Shown here piece by piece: positions 1 to 5,601 of a stretch of 9,216 bases of DNA. The stretch spans positions 1 through 9,216 of the forward strand of contig QMPG01000108.1 of NCBI GenBank assembly GCA_003648455.1, given 5' to 3'. Numbering within the stretch: the stretch's first letter is position 1; each line of letters starts with the position of its first letter. Position numbers and translations under genes: made by a program. The notes beneath the pieces were generated by a model. That model was not told the DNA's origin. It made no database searches and was given only the letters and a program-made list of their open reading frames with translations. This DNA comes from Bacteroidota bacterium (GTDB lineage Bacteria > Bacteroidota > Bacteroidia > Bacteroidales > B39-G9).

Positions 1-107
1 GAATTTCATTAACCCCAAATTTGGGTATTACTAAATCGGGGTTTACTTGCGTGAGCTCACCGCCAACTGGCGGTTCGGTTCCCGCTTTGCACCCCACTAT
101 CTATCAC
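1..107. repeat. Palindrome cluster, probable intergenic repeat remnant
   Basis: Three short palindromes lie almost end to end: CCCAAATTTGGG at 14-25, GTGAGCTCAC at 51-60, and ACCGCCA/TGGCGGT at 59-74 with a 2-nt loop. AACCCC at 11-16 can also pair with GGGGTT at 38-43. The stretch is clearly richer in G and C than the surrounding spacers and contains no open frame of note. It starts with ATTAACCCC, resembling the ATTAACCC that begins the repeats at 2344 and 5426, and ends with ACTATCTAT (96-104), also found at 2476-2484 in the next spacer. I infer it is a diverged member of a family of structured intergenic repeats or the end of a lost mobile element. It may be cut by the window edge. Confidence 0.4.
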
Positions 108-109
108 AC

Positions 110-141
110 ATTCATACAATTCATTTCGTTTTTGTATGAAT
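110..141. repeat. Inverted repeat at the 3' end of the acpH pseudogene
   Basis: ATTCATACAA (110-119) pairs perfectly with TTGTATGAAT (132-141) across a 12-nt loop. It overlaps the reconstructed stop codon (121-123, minus) of the decayed gene. On neither strand is it followed by a long T run, so it is at best a weak terminator or a former one. Confidence 0.35.
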
Positions 142-681
142 ATACTCTATTAAAAAACAAATGAATTCTTTGTCAAATAAATCATAGTTTTAGAGATTTT
201 ATTGCGAATTTTGTTTTGTTTGGTAAGTTTGTTCTATTAGTCATGCCGTTTAGAGCCCTTTTCAACCCCATCTATGCTCGAGTATATTTTAAATCAATTA
301 TTTTTTATTAGTGATGGTGAAATTTCTTTTGCTTTTGTTGGTAATAATAATTGTCTTTTAGCTGTTCGTAAAATTGCGTTGAAAAATCATCTAATGTAGT
401 TTTGGAATATTTTTCCCGGTTTTTTGTCAAAAGATGATCGTAAAAAATATCTATAATAATACCGGAATATTTTCGATATACTGATTGTAGCTTTTGTTTT
501 GATTCTCGTACTATTTTATGTTTATCAGTAAAATTATCAATCTCTCGATGGTAAATTATTCCTTTTTTACTTGTGAAGAGTAATTATTGTAATCTTTTTT
601 TTTTACAAAATCACCAATAAAATTGCCAATTCTTATTTCCTCTGAGTTGCCTGATAAATAAGTATGTGCTAAGAAATTCAT
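121..681 (-). pseudogene. acpH: Degraded acyl carrier protein phosphodiesterase (AcpH family)
   Basis: Reading the minus strand and joining frames recovers most of an AcpH protein; the intact family (about 190-200 residues) hydrolyses the 4'-phosphopantetheine from holo-ACP. The start at 681 gives MNFLAHTYLSGNSEE, then IGNFIGDFV. In other frames follow GIIYHREIDNFTD, VRESK, YSGIIIDIFYDHLL, then LLLPTKAK, FKIYSSIDGVEK, ALNGMTNRT and YDLFDKEF, ending at a TGA at 121-123. These match the family signatures MNFLAH, SGN..DFV, GI..HR.ID..TD, VRE, D..DH.L and LNGM..R in order. The 561-bp span fits a full-length gene. Breaks: a frameshift in the T6 run 563-568 (minus-strand A tract) followed at once by TAA; frameshifts near 340-356, 255-262 and 187-192; and an in-frame TGA at 294-296 where the family has Trp. 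Five lesions spread over the gene argue for true decay rather than one sequencing error. Family assignment is firm; loss of function is inferred. Confidence 0.85.
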
Positions 682-717
682 TATGTGAAATTATCAAAAA
701 ATGACAAAAACATATTG

Positions 718-760
718 TTAAACATAAAATTTTTTTTATTATATTTTTTGATATGTTTAA
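718..760. repeat. Inverted repeat in the divergent spacer
   Basis: TTAAACATA (718-726) and TATGTTTAA (752-760) are perfect 9-bp arms around a very AT-rich 25-nt loop. Pairing can be extended imperfectly outward, with CAAAAACAT at 705-713 against ATGTTTTG at 760-767. It lies between the dead gene and the cDPGS-family gene, just upstream of the candidate promoter of the latter. It could be an operator-like site or a leftover of the pseudogene's upstream region; in such AT-rich DNA chance is a real alternative. Confidence 0.3.
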
Positions 761-830
761 TGTTTTGAAATTCAGGTGTTTGTGTTTTGTGAAATGTTGC
801 TTAATTTAGTATTTAGTAAAAAATAGCACT

Positions 831-860
831 TTGATTTCTTGCTTATTTTTTTAATATTTG
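831..860 (+). promoter_or_regulatory. Candidate Bacteroidota-type promoter of the cDPGS-family gene
   Basis: TTG at 831-833 is followed after a 19-nt spacer by AATATTTG at 853-860, close to the Bacteroidota consensus of TTG and TAnnTTTG (one mismatch in the -7 element). It would start transcription roughly 40-50 nt before the ATG at 911. The region is so AT-rich that similar matches arise by chance, so this is tentative. Confidence 0.3.
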
Positions 861-897
861 TGAGACAATTTTTAAATATTATTAATAAATACATAAA

Positions 898-903
898 AGG
901 AGG
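898..903 (+). promoter_or_regulatory. Strong Shine-Dalgarno site (AGGAGG)
   Basis: AGGAGG at 898-903 sits 7 nt before the ATG at 911. This fixes the start at 911 rather than at the in-frame ATG at 839, whose extra 24 residues are hydrophobic and low in complexity and do not belong to the family. A full SD is notable because Bacteroidota genes usually lack one; the other two complete genes here start without it. Confidence 0.75.
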
Positions 904-910
904 AAAAATT

Positions 911-2251
911 ATGGCAAAAAAAAATGTAATAATAATTGGTGCTGCTGGAAGAGATTTCCACAACTTCAATACTTACTTCAGAGGAAATACAGATTATAAT
1001 GTGGTAGCTTTTACTGCTGCACAAATTCCTGATATTGATGGAAGAAAGTATCCTGCAGTTTTGGCAGGTAAAGATTTATATCCAGATGGTATTCCTATTG
1101 TTGCTGAAGAAGAGTTGCCAACTCTTATTAAAGAGAAGAATATTGACGATTGTGTATTCTCTTATAGTGATGTTCCTTATAATAGAGTAATGAATATTAG
1201 TTCAATTGTTAATGCATCAGGAGCCAATTTCATGCTTTTAGGTCCTGGCGACACTATGGTGAAAAGTAAGAAGCCGGTTGTTGCTGTTGTTGCAACTCGT
1301 ACAGGTTGTGGTAAAAGTCAAACTTCACGAAAAGTTATTGAAGATTTAATGGGGCGTGGTTTAAAAGTTGTAGCTATTCGTCATCCTATGCCTTATGGAG
1401 ATTTAGCTGCTCAAGCTGTTCAACGTTTTGCAACTGTTGAAGATTTGAAAAAACACAAATGTACTGTTGAAGAAATGGAAGAGTACGAACCTCATGTTGT
1501 TCGTGGTAATGTTATATACGCAGGAGTTGATTATGAAGCAATTGTTAGAGCTGCAGAAGAAGATCCTGACGGATGTGACGTTATTCTTTGGGATGGTGGT
1601 AATAATGACTTCCCATTTTACAAACCTGATTTAACAATTACTGTTGCTGACCCACACCGTCCTGGTGCTGAGTTAAGTTATTACCCGGGTGAAGTAAATA
1701 TGAGAATTGCAGACGCTATTGTTATTAATAAAATGGATACAGCTTCACCTGAAGGTGTTCAAACAGTTAGAGAAAGTATTGCAAAAGTTAATCCTAATGC
1801 AATTGTTATTGATGGTGCTTCTCCTATTAGTGTTGACGATCCATCAGTTATTAAAGGTAAAAAAGTTCTTGTTGTTGAGGATGGACCAACATTAACTCAC
1901 GGAGAAATGAAAATTGGTGCAGGTACTGTAGCTGCTAAAAAATTTGGTGCTGCTGAGTTGGTTGACCCAAGACCTTATACTGTTGGTAAATTGTCAGAAA
2001 CTTTTGAGATTTATCCTAATATTGGTGTTTTATTACCTGCTATGGGTTATTCTGACCAACAATTAAAAGACCTTGAAACTACTATTAATAATACTGATTG
2101 TGATTCTGTAATTATTGGTACTCCAATTGATCTTAATAGAATTATTAATATCAGTAAACCGAATACTAGAGTTTATTATGATTTACAAGAAATTGGACAA
2201 CCTGATTTAAAAGGTATTCTTGATGATTTTGTAAGTAAACATAATTTATAG
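911..2251 (+). CDS. Cyclic 2,3-diphosphoglycerate synthetase-family P-loop protein
   Basis: A 446-residue cytosolic protein of the family (COG2403) that includes cyclic 2,3-diphosphoglycerate synthetase (cDPGS) of hyperthermophilic methanogens, where ATP drives ring closure of 2,3-diphosphoglycerate; archaeal members are of similar length. Residues 4-110 form a Rossmann-like N-terminal domain starting VIIIGAAGRDFHNFN. A P-loop domain follows: Walker A-like ATRTGCGKSQTS (128-139, Lys135, Ser136), Walker B-like VILWDGGNND (224-233), and NKMD (273-276), which resembles a GTPase G4 motif and explains the frequent annotation as predicted GTPase. IRHPMPYGDL (156-165) and DPHRPGAE (247-254) are conserved-looking loops that may bind the phosphorylated substrate. 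No signal peptide or membrane segment is seen. It has its own strong SD and a terminator just downstream, so it is probably monocistronic. Family membership is clear; the reaction in this bacterium is not established, since cDPG is known mainly as a methanogen solute. Confidence 0.85.
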   Translation: MAKKNVIIIGAAGRDFHNFNTYFRGNTDYNVVAFTAAQIPDIDGRKYPAVLAGKDLYPDGIPIVAEEELPTLIKEKNIDDCVFSYSDVPYNRVMNISSIVNASGANFMLLGPGDTMVKSKKPVVAVVATRTGCGKSQTSRKVIEDLMGRGLKVVAIRHPMPYGDLAAQAVQRFATVEDLKKHKCTVEEMEEYEPHVVRGNVIYAGVDYEAIVRAAEEDPDGCDVILWDGGNNDFPFYKPDLTITVADPHRPGAELSYYPGEVNMRIADAIVINKMDTASPEGVQTVRESIAKVNPNAIVIDGASPISVDDPSVIKGKKVLVVEDGPTLTHGEMKIGAGTVAAKKFGAAELVDPRPYTVGKLSETFEIYPNIGVLLPAMGYSDQQLKDLETTINNTDCDSVIIGTPIDLNRIINISKPNTRVYYDLQEIGQPDLKGILDDFVSKHNL

Positions 2252-2263
2252 GATTTGAAATAT

Positions 2264-2299
2264 AAAAAAAAAGCTCTGAAATTTCAGAGCTTTTTTTTT
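2264..2299. terminator. Perfect palindromic, bidirectional rho-independent terminator
   Basis: Nine A, the arm GCTCTGAAA, its exact complement, and nine T form a 36-bp perfect palindrome centred between 2281 and 2282. It begins 12 nt after the stop of the cDPGS-family gene and ends in T9 on the plus strand. Read on the minus strand it also ends in T9, so it can end transcripts of the secreted PLD-type gene arriving from 2542. No better T-tailed hairpin lies in 2300-2541. Confidence 0.9.
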
Positions 2300-2320
2300 G
2301 ATTATAAAAAATTTTCGTTC

Positions 2321-2341
2321 TTTCGGGTTTGCAATCCGAAA
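2321..2341. repeat. Small hairpin in repeat-rich spacer
   Basis: TTTCGG (2321-2326) pairs with CCGAAA (2336-2341), with the inner GTT/AAT partly pairing around TGC. The core GGGTTTGCAATCC resembles the GGATTACAAATTC core of the hairpin at 5474-5496, which suggests both belong to one family of small palindromic units. Confidence 0.45.
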
Positions 2342-2343
2342 AC

Positions 2344-2430
2344 ATTAACCCGAAAAATTCATAATTTTTCTACGCTTAAGAATTACCAACAAATTTGGTG
2401 TTTTTAAAACCCCAAATTATGCGGGTTAAT
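2344..2430. repeat. Dispersed intergenic repeat, copy A, with an inserted inner hairpin
   Basis: Bases 2344-2370 are identical over 27 nt, in the same orientation, to 5426-5452 of copy B. In copy B the right arm continues directly with GGGTTAAT. Here GGGTTAAT appears only at 2423-2430, after about 52 extra bases (2371-2422). The extra segment contains its own hairpin: AATTTGGTGTTTT (2392-2404) against AAAACCCCAAATT (2406-2418), 12 of 13 pairs. Beyond both copies the flanks again agree (TTTAATTCAG, then AATAGC at 2449-2454 and 5494-5499). This is the pattern of a repeat that gained, or lost, an inner module. Confidence 0.7.
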
Positions 2431-2462
2431 ATACAACCTTTTAATTCAGAATAGCAAATCTA

Positions 2463-2505
2463 ACGTCAATGACGTACTATCTATTTTTTGAGTTGAGACT
2501 CAACT
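2463..2505. repeat. Two short perfect palindromes
   Basis: ACGTCA-A-TGACGT occupies 2463-2475 and AGTTGAG-A-CTCAACT occupies 2491-2505. Neither has a T run on the side needed for termination of the minus-strand gene (the minus-strand tail of the second is CAAAAAAT). They lie 37-79 nt downstream of the secreted PLD-type gene and may stabilise its mRNA 3' end, or be part of the adjoining repeat. Confidence 0.4.
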
Positions 2506-2541
2506 TTATGAGCTTCAGACTTTCTAACTTTTAAATTTAAT

Positions 2542-5295
2542 CTATTTAACAAACAATTTATTTGTTGATAAGCTATCATCTTCAAGAATTACTTTAGTAA
2601 TATAAACACCTTTGTTATGACCTGCAAAATCAACATAAACACTGTTTCGGTTAATATCTGAATTTTTATAAACAAGCTGTCCAATAGAATTGAAAATCTC
2701 AACAGACTTAATGTTTTTAGAATTCTCAATAGTAAATGAATTATTAACAACCGGATTAGGATAAATATATATTCTATTATTGTTAATTTCATTAATACTA
2801 ACATAATCTTTCATTGTTAAAATAAAATTTGCTGTATCGGCAATAGTTGTATCCTGAGTTGAATAAAAACAATATGAAACTGTATCTTTACCAACATAGT
2901 CAACATCTGGAGTATAAGTTATTGTAGAATCTATAACAGAGAATATAACAGTTCCGTGAGCTGCTTGTTTAACAATCTTAAATGCAACATCCAAGTTGTA
3001 AGGATTTTCGTCATTTTTTAAAACATTGTATGTAACTTTTGTTGGTATGCTTAAAGTACTTTTATTTATTGAAACGGTATCGTCGTTTGCAGTTACATAA
3101 TAATCATCTTCTGAATAAACTTTAATAAAAATAAATGCAGAATCGTAAAGATTTGTAAAGTCATCGTTAACAACTTTATACATAATTGAATCATTTCCTG
3201 TGAAATCTGTTTCAGGAATATATTTCAAAGTATTGTCTTCTAATAACTCAAGCGAACCATGAATAGCATCACCAATAGTAACTGTTGTTGAAGTAACTTG
3301 AGCATGAACATAATCGTTAGCGGAAAAATCAACAATAATCGAATCATTCATAATCACTTCAGCAGTATCATTAATTGCAACAGGAGTCATTAAATCATTA
3401 TATCTTTGTGAAAATTCCTGATGATATAAATTTGCAATTATCGAATCGTGAATAATTAATGTATTTTCGTCATTTTTAGAATCTGCTGAAGCTGACCAAT
3501 TGTGAGAGCCGGTAACAACAATAGGATCAGAGTCAGTACTATTAAAATCAATTGTTGCATATTTACTGTGGAATGTGGGACCGTCGGGCCATTGGCTACC
3601 ATCTGCATTTGCATAATCCAGAACATCAACATTTGCATCGAGCAATCCTTGAAATTCACTGCCGGAATATTCAACATAATCAATAATACCACGAATATCA
3701 ACCGCTCTATTTTTTGCATCTTTTACAGATTGTCCTAGATTATTTTCTGTAAACACCATCATACCAAATTCCATTTCATTATTTGCAGTGCCAATGGCAT
3801 TAACTATTGCATCTCCTGTATGATCGGAAGGGGAGAAATATAGTTGCACCGGAATGTTATTAATAATAAAATTATGAGGAGTATTATCTGTTTTTTCATT
3901 TCCAAATTTTGCTTTTTCGCTGTCGGGTGTTAATCCTGTTGAACCGAACATCTCGTTAAACTCAAGCAAATATGCATTTGCAAGTGCTTGATCCTGAATA
4001 CAAATCATATTATTATAATCCCAGCCAAGATTAGCAATAGTATGATTTAACGAACCGGTTATAACCCAAGAACTGTCAACACTCTCAACATCAATAATAA
4101 TAAATTTGTCGTGCATTATCGCATTTGAATTTCCTCGCATAATATTTATACTTGTGTTTAGATTATCGAGAACTTCATTTTCCATATCAACATCAGTAAT
4201 ATATCGAACATCAACTCCACGGGTGTTTGCCTGATTAATGGCTTCAATAATTGCTTCAGATTCTACATCATACATAGTTATGTCTAAAGTATGTTGAGCT
4301 TTGCCGATATATGAAATAACAGTATCTTCAATGCTGTTTTGGCATACTGTTGCAACTTGTCCTGTAGCAACGCTTGCATCTACACTATGATTAAAATAAA
4401 CCTTTATTTCTCCTGTTGAGTTCGATACTGTGCTATAAACTTTGGTAGAAGTTAATGTTGTATCATTGTCTTTAACAGAATATGCCTTAATATAATACGG
4501 AGTAGCAGCATCAAGTCCAGATAGTGTAATTGTGTGATTAAGAACATCATCATCGCCTGTTAATTTGCCGAGTTCGAGCTCAGATGTTAAACCATATTCA
4601 ATAATTGTAGAGCCGGTATAGTTTGTCGTCCAGCTAATTGTAAAACCTGAGTTTGTGATGTTAGATTGTGTTGGTCCTTCTTTGATAGAAAAAATTTCAA
4701 ACTCATCAATATCATTTATGTCGCGAGGTTCAATTTTATATTCACTATAAGAGAAAGAAACAGGTCCTTTAATACTATAGATATAACCTAATGTTGGAAC
4801 ATGTCGATAGCCCATATCGTCAATCACTACTTTTCCGGAACCGTCGTCAACGTACCATTCACCGTAACCGTTTATCTCAGATAAACAAACAGCATCTTCA
4901 ACCACAACCAAAACACTTTCGTAAGCTTCTGTAAAATTTCCTGTTTCGAGTAAAATAGGACTTGGTAAGGTATTTTCTGATGAATTTACAGTAAAAGATG
5001 TAATTGTTTTTAATTCAGTAAAATCGTAATATTCATCAACTGTTGCTGTAATTGTAATACTATCACCAACCAATGGTTTATTTGTTTGATCGTAAACATA
5101 AATTCCCGACCATTCACCTGCGCCATCCTGAATAAAATAACCTTGCGAAAAAGCAGCAGTAACAATACCGCTTGTAGTAACTGTTTGTCCTTTATACGGA
5201 GAAGCAGCTTGTTGCCCTTGTATTTCATAAATAGTTTGTCCGTTAGAAAAAAGGGTGATTGTAATTAAAAAACTGAATAATAAAAATTTTTTCAT
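2542..5295 (-). CDS. Secreted PLD-family (twin HKD) protein, probable nuclease, with OB-like domain and T9SS sorting tail
   Basis: A 917-residue multidomain exported protein. Residues 1-20 are a signal peptide ending FSNGQ. About 21-198 is an OB-like domain of the YhcR nuclease type (EIQGQQAASPYKGQ, GIYVYD, DGSGKVVI). About 201-290 is an FN3 domain (SWTTNYTGSTIIEYG, AATPYYIKAYS). About 297-450 holds the first HKD module: His395, Lys397, Asp402 in MHDKFIIID, then GSLNHT (414-419). About 481-632 holds the second: His576, Lys578, Asp583 in FHSKYATID, then GSHNWS (596-601). Both catalytic sets are intact, as expected for the PLD superfamily, where the two histidines form one phosphodiesterase site. 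About 639-726 and 734-828 are cadherin-like repeats (NDTAEV..., ANDDTVS..., TYTPDVDYVGKDTVSY). About 835-917 is a type A T9SS sorting domain with YPNPVV at 845-850. The substrate may be nucleic acid, suggested by the OB domain and the neighbouring endonuclease; a phospholipase role cannot be excluded. The gene is separated from its upstream neighbour by a terminator. Confidence 0.88.
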   Translation of the reverse strand: MKKFLLFSFLITITLFSNGQTIYEIQGQQAASPYKGQTVTTSGIVTAAFSQGYFIQDGAGEWSGIYVYDQTNKPLVGDSITITATVDEYYDFTELKTITSFTVNSSENTLPSPILLETGNFTEAYESVLVVVEDAVCLSEINGYGEWYVDDGSGKVVIDDMGYRHVPTLGYIYSIKGPVSFSYSEYKIEPRDINDIDEFEIFSIKEGPTQSNITNSGFTISWTTNYTGSTIIEYGLTSELELGKLTGDDDVLNHTITLSGLDAATPYYIKAYSVKDNDTTLTSTKVYSTVSNSTGEIKVYFNHSVDASVATGQVATVCQNSIEDTVISYIGKAQHTLDITMYDVESEAIIEAINQANTRGVDVRYITDVDMENEVLDNLNTSINIMRGNSNAIMHDKFIIIDVESVDSSWVITGSLNHTIANLGWDYNNMICIQDQALANAYLLEFNEMFGSTGLTPDSEKAKFGNEKTDNTPHNFIINNIPVQLYFSPSDHTGDAIVNAIGTANNEMEFGMMVFTENNLGQSVKDAKNRAVDIRGIIDYVEYSGSEFQGLLDANVDVLDYANADGSQWPDGPTFHSKYATIDFNSTDSDPIVVTGSHNWSASADSKNDENTLIIHDSIIANLYHQEFSQRYNDLMTPVAINDTAEVIMNDSIIVDFSANDYVHAQVTSTTVTIGDAIHGSLELLEDNTLKYIPETDFTGNDSIMYKVVNDDFTNLYDSAFIFIKVYSEDDYYVTANDDTVSINKSTLSIPTKVTYNVLKNDENPYNLDVAFKIVKQAAHGTVIFSVIDSTITYTPDVDYVGKDTVSYCFYSTQDTTIADTANFILTMKDYVSINEINNNRIYIYPNPVVNNSFTIENSKNIKSVEIFNSIGQLVYKNSDINRNSVYVDFAGHNKGVYITKVILEDDSLSTNKLFVK

Positions 5296-5339
5296 TTGTT
5301 TATAATTTTATATTTAACTTATCATCTTTAATTTATTCA

Positions 5340-5347
5340 CAAATTTA
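5340..5347 (-). promoter_or_regulatory. Candidate -7 element of the secreted PLD-type gene
   Basis: On the minus strand this reads TAAATTTG, an exact match to the Bacteroidota TAnnTTTG box, 45 nt upstream of the ATG at 5295. No TTG was found at the expected distance further upstream, so only half of the promoter is supported. Confidence 0.35.
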
Positions 5348-5364
5348 ATAAAAAACATGTATTT

Positions 5365-5378
5365 AAGTGAATACACTT
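5365..5378. repeat. Short inverted repeat upstream of the PLD-type gene
   Basis: AAGTG-AATA-CACTT lies about 18 nt upstream of the candidate -7 box, where the -33 element would be expected. It could be a regulator-binding site, but five-base arms in AT-rich DNA are weak evidence. Confidence 0.25.
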
Positions 5379-5420
5379 CTTAAAAACTTCTCATAATTCC
5401 GCAGGGGAATGAAATTTAGA

Positions 5421-5465
5421 ATCTAATTAACCCGAAAAATTCATAATTTTTCGGGTTAATTAGAT
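5421..5465. repeat. Dispersed intergenic repeat, copy B: 21-bp perfect hairpin with 3-nt loop
   Basis: The left arm 5421-5441 and right arm 5445-5465 are perfectly complementary around the loop CAT. The arm contains ATTAACCCGAAAAATT. There is no gene or T tail, and it stands between the terminator of the endonuclease gene and the promoter region of the PLD-type gene. Its first part (5426-5452) recurs exactly at 2344-2370. The form is that of a REP-like palindromic unit. Confidence 0.75.
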
Positions 5466-5473
5466 GTTCTTTA

Positions 5474-5496
5474 ATTCAGGATTACAAATTCTGAAT
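5474..5496. repeat. Small hairpin next to repeat copy B
   Basis: ATTCAGGATT (5474-5483) pairs with AATTCTGAAT (5487-5496) around ACA, ten pairs with one G-T. In copy A the corresponding place reads TTTAATTCAG directly followed by AATAGC, so this hairpin is a removable module of the repeat. Confidence 0.5.
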
Positions 5497-5525
5497 AGCA
5501 GTATGTATTACAATTACATTTAAAT

Positions 5526-5562
5526 AAAAAAAGGTGAGAATACAAAGAGCATCCTCACCTTT
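5526..5562 (-). terminator. Rho-independent terminator of the endonuclease I gene
   Basis: On the minus strand AAAGGTGAG (5562-5554) pairs with CTCACCTTT (5538-5530) over a 15-nt loop, nine pairs, followed by a run of T from 5532 to 5526. It lies about 40 nt after the stop at 5602 and separates the endonuclease from the downstream PLD-type gene. Confidence 0.85.
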
Positions 5563-5601
5563 AAAAATTTCAATACATTGGTGAACAGCTAATAAATTTA
5601 A

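Noticed and set aside
51..95. Possible tRNA, because GCGGTTCGGTTCCCGC looks a little like a T arm
   Set aside because: The T loop would have eight bases and lacks the normal pattern, and there is no matching acceptor stem, D arm or seven-base anticodon loop; the segment is explained by short palindromes.
839..910. Upstream in-frame ATG extending the cDPGS-family protein by 24 residues
   Set aside because: The extension is hydrophobic and low in complexity, it covers the promoter and the SD region, and AGGAGG sits perfectly for the ATG at 911, where the conserved family sequence starts.
2371..2422. The segment splitting repeat copy A as a miniature insertion sequence
   Set aside because: No target-site duplication or clean terminal inverted repeats are visible at the junctions, so loss from the other copy or module exchange is equally likely.
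3456..3738. Overlapping ORFs on both strands inside the PLD-type gene
   Set aside because: They are shadows in other frames, of low complexity, with no recognisable domains, inside a well-supported coding region.
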